Shown: positions 40,076 through 49,012 of the stretch, piece after piece | Layout of the letters: every line of letters starts with the position of its first letter | How positions within the stretch are numbered: position 1 is the stretch's first letter | NCBI GenBank assembly: GCA_946481345.1 | Contig: CAMLMY010000006.1 | Span: 23,895-87,894, forward strand | Direction of reading: 5' to 3' | Length of the DNA: 64,000 nucleotides | From: an uncultured Gilliamella sp. | Lineage (GTDB): Bacteria > Pseudomonadota > Gammaproteobacteria > Enterobacterales > Orbaceae | Made by a program: the position numbers and the translations under genes | The notes under the pieces: model-generated | The model's input: the letters and a program-made list of their open reading frames with translations, nothing else | Database searches by the model: none | Told to the model about the DNA's origin: nothing

Positions 40076-40109
40076 AAATAACGATAAAAATTGCCCTTAT
40101 TTCAACATT
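40076..40109. promoter_or_regulatory. Candidate FlhD4C2 box between flgB and flgA
   Basis: AAATAACG (40076-40083), 11-bp spacer, CCTTATTT (40095-40102), then CAA-CATT. This approximates the two-fold FlhDC site AAATARCG-N10-12-CGYTATTT-N2-3-SCRTT. It lies about 60 bp from both divergent start codons, as expected for a shared class 2 control region. Assignment is by eye. Confidence 0.5.
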
Positions 40110-40169
40110 CGATAGGTGAGCTTATAAAGTACAATTTAGTTATCAATAATTATATGAACCCCGACAAAT

Positions 40170-40832
40170 ATGCCTCAGATTATTAGATTGTTGTTTCTTT
40201 TTTGTATGTTAGGTAGTTCAAAAATAGTTTGTGCCACTGCACTTGAAAAACAAATTAGTGATCTGATCCATCAACAACTTATTGATGTGAATGTTGATAA
40301 AGTTGTCATTAATTATCCAACTGCAAAACCGCAATTAAGTTGTGACTCACCAACATTGGCAATATTGAATAAAAATAAACAATGGGGCAATTTAACGATT
40401 ACCGCCAGATGTGAAAATATCACTAAATATATCCAGATATACGTCGCTGTGAGTGGTCATTATGTTATTGCTAAACAAGCCATTAGTGCAGGAACATTAA
40501 TTACTGAACAACTGGTAAAAATGCAACCTGGTCAGTTAGATAAATTACCAGCAACAGTAATTTTAAATCAATCTGAAGTTATCAATCATCTTGCTTTACG
40601 TAATATTAATGATGGTGAAGTAATAAAAAATTCAATGCTGCAGAAAAACTGGTATGTTAAAGTCGGTCAAACCGTAAAGGTCATTATTAATGGCGAAGGT
40701 TACTCAATTGCAACGCATGGCAAGACATTAAGTAATGGGGCATTGGGAGAATCAATTAATATTAAACTTAATACGGGTAATGTTGTTGAAGGTGTTGTTA
40801 ATGAAAAAGCTATCACTATTATCAATAAATAA
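40170..40832 (+). CDS. flgA: P-ring assembly chaperone FlgA
   Basis: 220 residues with a signal peptide (about 1-22, ends KIVCA) and a C-terminal SAF domain (AKQAISAGTLITEQLVKMQP ... LRNINDGEVIKNSMLQKNWY, VKVIINGEGYSIATHGKTL). It acts in the periplasm to help FlgI form the P ring. Divergent from flgB, as in E. coli. Confidence 0.94.
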   Translation: MPQIIRLLFLFCMLGSSKIVCATALEKQISDLIHQQLIDVNVDKVVINYPTAKPQLSCDSPTLAILNKNKQWGNLTITARCENITKYIQIYVAVSGHYVIAKQAISAGTLITEQLVKMQPGQLDKLPATVILNQSEVINHLALRNINDGEVIKNSMLQKNWYVKVGQTVKVIINGEGYSIATHGKTLSNGALGESINIKLNTGNVVEGVVNEKAITIINK

Positions 40833-40835
40833 AAT

Positions 40836-40862
40836 TAATGATTTTTTGATTTTTGCCGATAA
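40836..40862 (+). promoter_or_regulatory. Sigma-28 (FliA) promoter of flgMN
   Basis: TAATGATT (40836-40843, 6 of 8), 11-bp spacer, GCCGATAA (40855-40862, perfect). The flgM ATG is 49 bases downstream. It gives late feedback expression of the anti-sigma factor. Confidence 0.8.
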
Positions 40863-40910
40863 TTAGACTAAACCAACCCTATAAACCTTGACTTGAATTA
40901 AAGGAATTTT

Positions 40911-41210
40911 ATGAGTATAGATGCAACAAAATTGGTTACAGCAGTATCGGGATTGCTAAATCGTGATTTAATAAATGGACAAAATAAAGAAACTAAAGCA
41001 TCTGTGCAAACGTCAAATAGCTTAAATTTGAATAGCAATGTCAAATTGAGCCAAAACACTATCGCATTATTACATTCGACAGAAAATGATATTGATATTA
41101 GTAAAATTGAGAAAATAAAACAGGCCATTACTAATGGTAACTTAGTCATCAATCCAAATAAAATTGCAGACGAAATTATTAAGCAAACTCTTGAAGAGAT
41201 TGAAAGCTAA
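40911..41210 (+). CDS. flgM: Anti-sigma-28 factor FlgM
   Basis: 99 residues, asparagine- and lysine-rich, probably unstructured at the N-terminus. The C-terminal helices (ENDIDISKIEKIKQAITNGN, LVINPNKIADEIIKQTLEEI) are the FliA-binding FlgM signature. It holds FliA inactive until it is exported through the finished hook. AAAGGA precedes the ATG. Confidence 0.94.
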   Translation: MSIDATKLVTAVSGLLNRDLINGQNKETKASVQTSNSLNLNSNVKLSQNTIALLHSTENDIDISKIEKIKQAITNGNLVINPNKIADEIIKQTLEEIES

Positions 41211-41230
41211 TTAATTTTTGAAGGAATATC

Positions 41231-41668
41231 ATGATGTTAGAGTTAGATAACATTTTTCATAATGTAACAGTCATGTTGCAATCACTTTCAGATATTCTAG
41301 AGTCTGAACAGCAAATCCTAATTGGGACTAATACAATTAGCCAATTAAATGACGTTATAAATCAAAAAAGCCAATTACTTATCGAGTTAAAGTTACTTGA
41401 TGAAAAACGGTTAAAAGTAAGTGCACGCTATAATATCCAATCACCTTATAGTGAAAACCCTGAGCTAGCGTTGAAATGGCAAGCCATCACGAATACCACT
41501 CAGCGATTAGCTCAAATCAATAGGGATAACGGTATACTTATTCAAAATCGTATGAATATGACACAACAATCGATTGATTATTTAAAAAGTATTAATAACC
41601 CCGCGGTTTACACTTATCACGGTTATCAACAGCCTGAAACGATTTCATCTAAACGTGCTAAAGTTTAA
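41231..41668 (+). CDS. flgN: FlgK/FlgL export chaperone FlgN
   Basis: 145 residues, helical, with the E(S)EQQILIGTNTISQLNDVIN and QKSQLLIELKLLDEKR stretches of FlgN. It escorts FlgK and FlgL to the export gate. 20 bases after flgM, in the same operon. Confidence 0.9.
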   Translation: MMLELDNIFHNVTVMLQSLSDILESEQQILIGTNTISQLNDVINQKSQLLIELKLLDEKRLKVSARYNIQSPYSENPELALKWQAITNTTQRLAQINRDNGILIQNRMNMTQQSIDYLKSINNPAVYTYHGYQQPETISSKRAKV

Positions 41669-41692
41669 TCATTTTAATGCTATTTAAAGCTA

Positions 41693-41708
41693 AACGAGCT
41701 AAATAACC
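41693..41708 (+). promoter_or_regulatory. Possible FlhD4C2 half-site upstream of flhB
   Basis: AACGA-GCT-AAATAACC resembles one arm of the FlhDC site (AAYGS-N3-AAATARCG, two mismatches). A matching second arm is weak. About 105 bp before flhB, so position is plausible. Confidence 0.3.
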
Positions 41709-41811
41709 AGTAATTTGGGGTCTTATTAAGCCAATAACTTTAATCAGTTGCGTTCATACTGTGCTATCAAAGTAAAGTGTAATTAGACAGTAAAATTGGT
41801 TTAACTGATAT

Positions 41812-42942
41812 ATGGCTGATGATAGTGATCTAGATAAAAGTGAACAACCCACCGATAGTAAATTAAAAAAGGCTAAGGAAAAGGGTCAAATTCCTCGATC
41901 TCGTGAGTTAACATCGCTAATGATATTGTTAGTTGGCATTATGTTATTTTGGATAATGGGAACACATTTTGTCAGCAAATTAAAAACAATTATTCAGCAC
42001 GCCATGTTAGTTGCCCACCGAACCGATGATGATAAACAGATTATTTTCAATTTAATTAATTTATTAACCGCTGGATTTTGGGCAATTTTACCTATTTTTG
42101 TGGGATTAGTTATTGTCGCTATCATTGCTCCGCTTAGTGTTGGTGGTTTGCTGTTTAGTCTACAATCGATTAAACCTAATTTAGGTAAATTGAATCCTAT
42201 TAGTGGATTTAAACGGTTATTTAGTCTGCGAATTTTTTCAGAACTGTTTAAAAGTATTCTTAAAGTGGTTTTAATCGCTTTTGCTGCAGCTCTATTTTTG
42301 ATACATCAATTTCCTAATATGTTAGCACTACCCAGTATGTATTTAAATAATGCGTTATCTCAGGTAATGCAATTGCTGATTTATGCTAGTTTATTGATTG
42401 TATTAGCCTTAATACCAATGGTAGGTTTTGATATTTTTTACCAAATATGGAGCAATTTGAAAAAGTTAAAAATGTCAAAGCAAGAAGTGAAAGATGAGTT
42501 TAAAGAGCAAGAAGGTAATCCGCAAATTAAAGGGCGTATTCGACAAATGCAGCAGGCAATAGCAAGGCGTAGGATGATGAAAGATGTCCCTAAAGCTAAT
42601 GTTATTGTTACTAACCCAACCCATTATGCGGTTGCTCTGCAATATGATGAAAAAACCATGAGCGCTCCCAAGATATTGGCTAAAGGTACCGATAATATAG
42701 CGAGCAGAATCAAACAAATTGCTCAAGAGCATCAGATCCCACAATTAGAAGCGCCACCTTTGGCTCGAGCATTATATCGCCATGGTGAGATAGGTAAATC
42801 AATACCAGCAGAGCTCTATGCTGCGGTAGCACAAATTCTCGCTTGGGTTTATCAATTAAAAAGATGGCATAGATATGGTGGTGAAAAACCACTCAAACCA
42901 ACCAATTTATCAATCCCAGAATCTTTATCTGTGAATAAATAA
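41812..42942 (+). CDS. flhB: Flagellar export switch protein FlhB
   Basis: 376 residues: basic N-terminus (DSDLDKSEQPTDSKLKKAKE), four membrane helices, and a cytoplasmic domain with the autocleavage tetrapeptide NPTH at residues 268-271, needed to switch export from hook to filament. ATG at 41812. flhA follows after 17 bases. Confidence 0.97.
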   Translation: MADDSDLDKSEQPTDSKLKKAKEKGQIPRSRELTSLMILLVGIMLFWIMGTHFVSKLKTIIQHAMLVAHRTDDDKQIIFNLINLLTAGFWAILPIFVGLVIVAIIAPLSVGGLLFSLQSIKPNLGKLNPISGFKRLFSLRIFSELFKSILKVVLIAFAAALFLIHQFPNMLALPSMYLNNALSQVMQLLIYASLLIVLALIPMVGFDIFYQIWSNLKKLKMSKQEVKDEFKEQEGNPQIKGRIRQMQQAIARRRMMKDVPKANVIVTNPTHYAVALQYDEKTMSAPKILAKGTDNIASRIKQIAQEHQIPQLEAPPLARALYRHGEIGKSIPAELYAAVAQILAWVYQLKRWHRYGGEKPLKPTNLSIPESLSVNK

Positions 42943-42959
42943 AGGTAATTGTAATTGTT

Positions 42960-45050
42960 ATGATGAAATCAAAATTAACTAATCTATTATCAATAAATAG
43001 CTTAAAAAGTGGTCATTATCGAATTTTAACTGGGCCAATGTTGATTTTATTGATTCTTTCGATGATGGTATTACCTTTACCCGCATTTATTTTAGATCTC
43101 TTTTTTACTTTTAATATTGCCTTATCGATTATCATTTTGATTGTGGCACTGTTTACTAAGCGAGTTCTTGATTTTGCCGCTTTTCCCACCGTTTTATTGT
43201 TTGCAACTTTATTGCGCTTATCCCTTAATGTTGCCTCAACTAGAGTGGTGTTACTAAAAGGCCATACTGGTAGTGACGCGGCTGGTCGAGTAATTGAAGC
43301 TTTTGGCCACTTTTTAGTTGGTGGTAATTTTGCCATTGGTATTGTTGTGTTTATCATTTTAGTTATTATTAACTTTATGGTAATCACTAAAGGTGCTGGT
43401 AGGATAGCTGAAGTAGGTGCTCGCTTCGCATTAGATGGTATGCCAGGTAAGCAAATGGCTATTGATGCCGATCTTAATGCTGGATTAATCGGTGAGGATG
43501 AAGCTAAAGCTCGGCGAGCAGAAGTTACTCAAGAAGCCGATTTTTATGGCTCTATGGACGGGGCAAGTAAATTTGTGCGTGGTGACGCTATTGCTGGTTT
43601 ATTGATTATGGCGATTACCATTGTCGGTGGCTTATTAGTTGGCGTGATGCAGCATGGTATGACATTATCCGATGCCAGTACAACCTATGTGCTATTAACT
43701 ATTGGTGATGGATTAGTTGCGCAAATTCCTTCCCTAATTATTTCCACTGCTGCCGGTGTTATTGTGACGCGGGTCACTTCACAAGAAAACATCAGTGACC
43801 AAATGTTAAAGCAGTTATTTAATAATCCACAAGTATTAATTTTAACTGCGGTTGTAATTGGGTTACTTGGCCTTATTCCGGGTATGCCAAATTTAGTATT
43901 TTTAATGTTTACGGCTATTTTATCGCTCATTTCGTGGTGGTTAAGCAAACAAAAGAAACTTGAAAAATCAGTCTCTACTCCGCAAAAAAATGTAGCAGCA
44001 ACTAAACCAACAAATGTTGAAGCTTCATGGGCTGATGTCAATATTGAAGATATTTTAGCGATGGAAGTCGGATATGGCTTAATCCCTATGGTTGATCAAA
44101 ACCAAAATGGTGAATTACTAGGCCGAATTCGCAGTTTACGCAAAAAGTTTGCCCAAACATTAGGTTTTTTACCACCACAAGTACATATTCGCGATAACCT
44201 CTCATTATCACCTTATCAATATAAAATTTTTATAAAGGGTGGCGAGATAGGCCAAGGTGAAATTATGAATAACAAGTGGTTGGCGATTAATCCTGGCACA
44301 GTGACCGAACAAATTGATGGAATTGCTACAACTGAACCCGCATTTGGTTTACCTGCGGTTTGGATAGATGCCAATAATAAAGAAGCTGCCCAAATATTAG
44401 GTTATACCGTGGTTGATACCAGTACTATGATTGCAACTCACTTTAATCATTTATTGCATCAATTTGCCAGTGATCTATTAGGGCGTTTAGAAACGCAAGA
44501 ATTACTGGAGCGCATCAAACAAGATATTCCTAAATTAGTCGAGGATTTTATTCCTGGTGTCGTACCATTAACCACGTTTCATAAAATTTTACAAAACTTG
44601 TTGGCCGAAAAAGTCTCTATTCGAGATATGCGCACGATTATTGAGACAATTTGTGAACAAGCACCTAACCAAAATGATGCTTACCATTTACTTAGTATTG
44701 TTAGAATAGCATTGGGTAGAGTGATTACTCAGCAGTGGTTTCCGGGAACAGAGCCGATAAAAGTGATTGGATTAAGTATCAGTTTAGAGCGAATATTACT
44801 GCAAGCGTTACAAAATACCAGTAATGTTGAGCCTGGTTTGGCGGAACATATACTCCAACAGCTTCAGCAAGCCCTTAATCAGCAAGATGCAATTGGTGCA
44901 CCGCCAGTTTTATTAGTTAATCATACCTTGCGAGCTATGCTGGCGCAGTTTTTAAGACCTAACTTTCCACAATTAGCGGTATTATCAAATTTAGAAATTA
45001 GCGATAATCGTGAAATTAAGGTGACCTGTCAAATTGGTAGTGAATCATGA
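42960..45050 (+). CDS. flhA: Flagellar export apparatus protein FlhA
   Basis: 696 residues. The N-terminal half has about eight membrane helices with the FHIPEP-family region (FPTVLLFATLLRLSLNVAST, FALDGMPGKQMAIDADLNAG, ARRAEVTQEADFYGSMDGAS). The C-terminal cytosolic half forms the nonameric docking ring. It is the last gene of the flagellar island. No flhE follows; the allantoin permease converges 47 bases away. Confidence 0.97.
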   Translation: MMKSKLTNLLSINSLKSGHYRILTGPMLILLILSMMVLPLPAFILDLFFTFNIALSIIILIVALFTKRVLDFAAFPTVLLFATLLRLSLNVASTRVVLLKGHTGSDAAGRVIEAFGHFLVGGNFAIGIVVFIILVIINFMVITKGAGRIAEVGARFALDGMPGKQMAIDADLNAGLIGEDEAKARRAEVTQEADFYGSMDGASKFVRGDAIAGLLIMAITIVGGLLVGVMQHGMTLSDASTTYVLLTIGDGLVAQIPSLIISTAAGVIVTRVTSQENISDQMLKQLFNNPQVLILTAVVIGLLGLIPGMPNLVFLMFTAILSLISWWLSKQKKLEKSVSTPQKNVAATKPTNVEASWADVNIEDILAMEVGYGLIPMVDQNQNGELLGRIRSLRKKFAQTLGFLPPQVHIRDNLSLSPYQYKIFIKGGEIGQGEIMNNKWLAINPGTVTEQIDGIATTEPAFGLPAVWIDANNKEAAQILGYTVVDTSTMIATHFNHLLHQFASDLLGRLETQELLERIKQDIPKLVEDFIPGVVPLTTFHKILQNLLAEKVSIRDMRTIIETICEQAPNQNDAYHLLSIVRIALGRVITQQWFPGTEPIKVIGLSISLERILLQALQNTSNVEPGLAEHILQQLQQALNQQDAIGAPPVLLVNHTLRAMLAQFLRPNFPQLAVLSNLEISDNREIKVTCQIGSES

Positions 45051-45097
45051 TGATAACATTGAATTTACTACCTAATTTTGATGGTCACTTAATTGAG

Positions 45098-46480
45098 CTA
45101 TTTCTTTTCAAAAATAGTTCCTTTTTTGAACGGCGAATCTTTAAAGGTAAATTTGGTTAATAAAATATAACTAATTCCACCAACAACAAAACCGACAATC
45201 CATGTTAAGCTAACTTCATAAAATGCAGCCGCTGAGCCAATCAGCATTGCTAAAATCGCTGCAGGGTTAAAACCAGCAAATTGACCGTTATTATCATATA
45301 GCGCGTTTACATCAATTTTTTGTCGACGTAACAGATAATATTCTACCAATAAAATTGCCACAATTGGCCCTAAAAATGCCGAATAAATTAAGATAAATAA
45401 ACCTAATCCTTTAGCTGACGTATCTTGAACTAACACCCATGGGAAAGAAGCAATAGCTAATAAACCCGTAATGGTTACCGCCACTTTATATTTCGCTTTA
45501 GTTAATAAAGTAATTACGTAAGCAGGTGGGATGATGTTAGCAACAATATTTACGGCAATGGTACCTAATACAATAAAGGATGAGACTACAATGGTAATAT
45601 ATGGATTATTTACTACAATGGCGAACGCTTTAACTGGGTTCGAGTTACCGGTGACTGATGCTAACATTACACCAATAGTAATAATAAAGCCGTAAGCGAC
45701 AAAAATGGGTAAAAAATAGAGTAGGCCACGTTTGCGATTGCTAAAACCTGATTTTAGTTCTCGTGAATAATCAGCTGCACTAAGAAAAATTGCTGCATAA
45801 TTACCCAAGAACATCATAATAAAGCCACAAAATGGTAGTCCCCAAGTTCCTTCGGCATTTACCCATTTATCGATAATAATATCTTGGTGATTGTTGAGTA
45901 ATAGAATAAAGACATAAACTAATGCACACAGAATCACCACTGAAATTAGGGTTTCGACCCATTTTATAGCATGGAATCCATATAGTGATAAGGCTATTTG
46001 GAAAAATTGTAAAATAAGGAAACAAATAAATACATTATCGAAATCACCATTAGATAATATTTTTACAATCTCATTGAGTGCCGTGGCACCGATCCAGCTT
46101 TGAAAACCATACCAAACAATAGCAGGAATACCGCGGAGCAATGAAGAAATAATCGCACCTTTTATGCCAAATGACATTCGCAATTGCACGACATAAGGAA
46201 TACCTGATCGATATCCTAGACGATCATTAAAGACAAAAATTGTGGTAATGATTAATATTGCGATAAACGTTGCGGCAAACGTTTGGAAAATATTCATGGT
46301 GGCGACACCAGCTACGACTAAGCTAGCACCTAAGGTCATATTACCCAAATTCATACCATCACCAATCCACATAAAGGCATAAGCCAAAGGATTCATTGTT
46401 CTATCTTTGCTAGATTTGGGTAATAACGAACTATCAATCTGCAATGGTGTCGTCGATGACTGTGCTGTGTTATTCTTCAT
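45098..46480 (-). CDS. NCS1-family allantoin/nucleobase permease
   Basis: 460 residues, about 12 transmembrane segments. The NCS1 N-terminal pattern NPLAYAFMWIGDGMNLGNMT and the RSGIPYVVQLRMSFGIKGAI plus WYGFQSWIGATALNEI stretches identify the family. It lies 49 bases downstream of an allantoinase gene, so allantoin (AllP/PucI-like) is the best substrate guess. Specificity within NCS1 (hydantoin, cytosine, uracil, allantoin) is not proven by sequence. AAAGGAAAA precedes the ATG. Confidence 0.88.
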   Translation of the reverse strand: MKNNTAQSSTTPLQIDSSLLPKSSKDRTMNPLAYAFMWIGDGMNLGNMTLGASLVVAGVATMNIFQTFAATFIAILIITTIFVFNDRLGYRSGIPYVVQLRMSFGIKGAIISSLLRGIPAIVWYGFQSWIGATALNEIVKILSNGDFDNVFICFLILQFFQIALSLYGFHAIKWVETLISVVILCALVYVFILLLNNHQDIIIDKWVNAEGTWGLPFCGFIMMFLGNYAAIFLSAADYSRELKSGFSNRKRGLLYFLPIFVAYGFIITIGVMLASVTGNSNPVKAFAIVVNNPYITIVVSSFIVLGTIAVNIVANIIPPAYVITLLTKAKYKVAVTITGLLAIASFPWVLVQDTSAKGLGLFILIYSAFLGPIVAILLVEYYLLRRQKIDVNALYDNNGQFAGFNPAAILAMLIGSAAAFYEVSLTWIVGFVVGGISYILLTKFTFKDSPFKKGTIFEKK

Positions 46481-46529
46481 TATTTTCCTTTCCTACCTAT
46501 TTTATTTTTTTATCGTTTTAATTTTATGA

Positions 46530-47897
46530 TTAACGTCGAATAAAACTACCTCTCGGCGTTGCATCAATACCAGAATCAATCTGATAAATGGTTTTTCCTC
46601 GTAATATGGTTTGCACAACTTGAGCACCAATTTGTCTACCCACATAAGGGCTAAATTTATTACGATATTCGAGATCTTGTGCAGTTAAAACATAGTCTGA
46701 ATGAGGTTTTATAAAGATAATATCTGCGTCTTTACCAACTTGAATTGATCCCTTGGTTGGTAAGTTATATCTTTCGGCTGGATTTTTAGCGATGATATCG
46801 GCAAACTGTTTTAATGACATACCGCGTTTTTGAACGGCTTCATCAAACAAAATATCGACATTATTTTGCACACCTGAAATTCCTCCCCATGCATCAAACG
46901 CATTGGCTTTATCTTTTAAATCGTAGGTACATGGTGAATGGTCAGATACGGCAGTGATAATGTGGCCGGCAAAGAGATATTTCCACAAACCTTCTTGTGC
47001 TTGTTGATCACGGATTGGCGGAGAACATTTTGCAATTGGGCCAATTGCATCTAATTGATCTGTAGTGAAATAGAGGTAATGAATACAGGTTTCACAAGTG
47101 ACATTAACACCTTCTTGACGTGCTTTTATTACTTCTTCAACTCCTTCTGGACAAGCTACATGGCAAATATGAATTGGGCAACCGGTTTGTTTGGCAAAAA
47201 AGATAGCTCGGCGAATAGCTTCTACTTCAGTGAATGCCGGACGAGTTGCTACGTATTGTGATAATTTGCTTTCCCCTCGTGCTTTGGCTTGTTGTCCCAA
47301 AATATCTGTGATTGCTGCATTTTCGGCATGAATAGCTAAAATTTTACCGGTTTTAGCTATTTGGCGCATCCCTTCCCATAATGCATAATCATTAACATTA
47401 GCGAAATCACCGTCAAGATTTGGGTCACCACAGGTTGCCATAAAGCATTTAAACGCAGCAACACCTTCTTGAACTTGTTCTTCTATACCATTATTAGTTA
47501 GGTTATAGGGAACTAATCCACCATATGAAGCAACGTCAACATATAATTTACCTTCACCAGCTGCATATTTGGTTCGCAATGTTTCACCGCTGGTGGTAGC
47601 AGGAAGTTGATTTAGTGGCATTTCGACAAAAGTTGTCACCCCACCTTTTGCACATGCTTTGGTTCCAGTAACATAACCTTCCCATTCATGGCGGACACCG
47701 CCAGGTTCGCTAATATGCACATGAATATCAACCATTCCCGGGCTGACAATTAAACCTTCAGCATCGATAATTTGCTCTGCTTGCTCCAAATTAGGGCCAA
47801 TAGCAGCAATTTTGCCATTTTTTATTGCAATGTCGGTATTAGTCTCGCCTGATTCGAGAATAACAATACCATTTTTAATGATTAGATCGTACTGCAT
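46530..47897 (-). CDS. allB: Allantoinase
   Basis: 455 residues, cyclic amidohydrolase that opens allantoin to allantoate. It aligns with E. coli AllB end to end. The metal motif DIHVHISEPG is near residues 57-66, the carbamylated lysine lies in FKCFMATCGD, and further metal ligands lie in AIHAENA, HICHVACPEG and VSDHSPC. No allC, allD, glxK or all regulator accompanies it here, so allantoate must be handled by genes elsewhere or excreted. Confidence 0.92.
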   Translation of the reverse strand: MQYDLIIKNGIVILESGETNTDIAIKNGKIAAIGPNLEQAEQIIDAEGLIVSPGMVDIHVHISEPGGVRHEWEGYVTGTKACAKGGVTTFVEMPLNQLPATTSGETLRTKYAAGEGKLYVDVASYGGLVPYNLTNNGIEEQVQEGVAAFKCFMATCGDPNLDGDFANVNDYALWEGMRQIAKTGKILAIHAENAAITDILGQQAKARGESKLSQYVATRPAFTEVEAIRRAIFFAKQTGCPIHICHVACPEGVEEVIKARQEGVNVTCETCIHYLYFTTDQLDAIGPIAKCSPPIRDQQAQEGLWKYLFAGHIITAVSDHSPCTYDLKDKANAFDAWGGISGVQNNVDILFDEAVQKRGMSLKQFADIIAKNPAERYNLPTKGSIQVGKDADIIFIKPHSDYVLTAQDLEYRNKFSPYVGRQIGAQVVQTILRGKTIYQIDSGIDATPRGSFIRR

Positions 47898-48242
47898 AAG
47901 CGTTTTCCCAAGTAAAGTGATAACAAATTAAACACATAATAATTCATATTATCAGTATTATTGGCATTATCAAATTATTCATAATAATCTTTTATTTATG
48001 CAATAAGCATGCCAATAATTGAACAGTTAACCGATAACTGGTCTAATCTAATTTTTTCAATTGTTAGCGCACTAAAATGATCCATTTATATACCAAAGGT
48101 TGGTGTTTTTGCACTATTTTGGTTTGTTGGCGTGAGTGAACAAATATGGTTAGTCGAGTGGAAAGTTTAAATGATTTTCCTTACATTAAAATAACCGTTT
48201 GTATATAGGCTATCTTAATGTAAGGTTATTTATCGATATCTA
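47898..48242. other. 345-bp gap upstream of allB
   Basis: A/T-rich. It should hold the allB promoter (minus strand). An 11-bp inverted repeat lies at 48179-48225 on the side of the reductase gene. I see no open frame or RNA gene. Confidence 0.5.
48179..48225. repeat. Inverted repeat downstream of the reductase gene
   Basis: CCTTACATTAA (48179-48189) and TTAATGTAAGG (48215-48225), with a partly pairing interior (ATAACC / GGCTAT). It is just past the stop of the minus-strand reductase, so may be its terminator, though no T run follows. Confidence 0.45.
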
Positions 48243-48878
48243 TTATTCAGCGACAACAGTGAAACGTTGTTTGATATGTTGGGCTTTTTCTGCTTCATCA
48301 ATCATAGCGACCGCATAGTCAGCGTAGCTGATTTGACTTTTACCTTGGCTGTTAACTAAGAATTGCTCGCCACCAACAGTATAATGACCAGTTCTTGCTC
48401 CATCAGCAATAAACTCAATTGCAGGGCTTAAATAGGTCCATTGCACATCATCACAGGTTCTTAGTTGATCTAAAGCTTTCGCCATATTGTTGGCTAATGG
48501 TTTAAATTCATCAGGGAAATCTGGTGAATCAACTAGACGAATGGTATGCTCTGGGTTGACGTATAAACTGCCGGCACCACCAACAACTAATAAACGGTTA
48601 GGTTTACCGCTTAAAATATCGGTTAAATGTTTAAGGCTAGTTTGATGTAATGGTAATGATTCAGGTGTCCAAGTACCAAATGCATCAATAATCACATCAA
48701 ATGGTTTTAAATCGTCATAAGTTAATTGAAATAGATCTTTAACTAATACTTTCGCTTTTGCATCGCTATTTGAACTTGGTTTACGTACGATAGCTGTGAC
48801 ATCATGTCCTCGTGATAATGCTTCTTTAACCAATAGTTGTCCTGATTTACCATTTGCACCAATGACTGCAATTTTCAT
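48243..48878 (-). CDS. NAD(P)-binding reductase of the NmrA/YwnB type
   Basis: About 211 residues. N-terminal Rossmann motif GANGKSGQLLVKEA (residues 8-21), then HDVTAIVRKPSS, FDVIIDAFGTW and LLVVGGAGSLYV, all typical of short NAD(P)H-binding proteins of the atypical SDR/NmrA group. Substrate unknown. AAGGAG lies 7 bases before the ATG at 48878; the frame is open to 48932 but the extra 18 residues are non-homologous. Divergent from an HxlR-type regulator, a pairing often seen for quinone or electrophile responses. Confidence 0.85.
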   Translation of the reverse strand: MKIAVIGANGKSGQLLVKEALSRGHDVTAIVRKPSSNSDAKAKVLVKDLFQLTYDDLKPFDVIIDAFGTWTPESLPLHQTSLKHLTDILSGKPNRLLVVGGAGSLYVNPEHTIRLVDSPDFPDEFKPLANNMAKALDQLRTCDDVQWTYLSPAIEFIADGARTGHYTVGGEQFLVNSQGKSQISYADYAVAMIDEAEKAQHIKQRFTVVAE

Positions 48879-48950
48879 CTTGTTCTCCTTAATACGACTT
48901 AAATAAATTAATTTTTTTAGCTTAATATCCAAAGTTTCTATTGTAAAGTA

Positions 48951-48975
48951 GGTACCAAGTAGTAATATAGTTACC
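48951..48975. promoter_or_regulatory. Candidate operator between reductase and HxlR-type regulator
   Basis: GGTACC (48951-48956) and GTTACC (48970-48975) form an imperfect inverted repeat, with the GTAG/CTAC-like core AGTAGTAATATAG between. The position midway in the 134-bp divergent region suits autoregulation by the HxlR protein. By-eye prediction. Confidence 0.35.
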
Positions 48976-49012
48976 GTTTAGATACTATTGTTGAAATTAA
49001 AGGAATTTTGTT

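Noticed and set aside
10464..45097. Attachment-site repeats or an integrase bounding the flagellar block
   Set aside because: I compared the gaps at both ends (10464-10650 and 45051-45097) and saw no shared direct repeat, tRNA end or recombinase gene.
45047..45160. Small frame overlapping the flhA stop (ATGA), at the place where flhE would be
   Set aside because: About 37 codons, no signal peptide, no FlhE similarity, and most of it overlaps the conserved end of the permease gene on the other strand.
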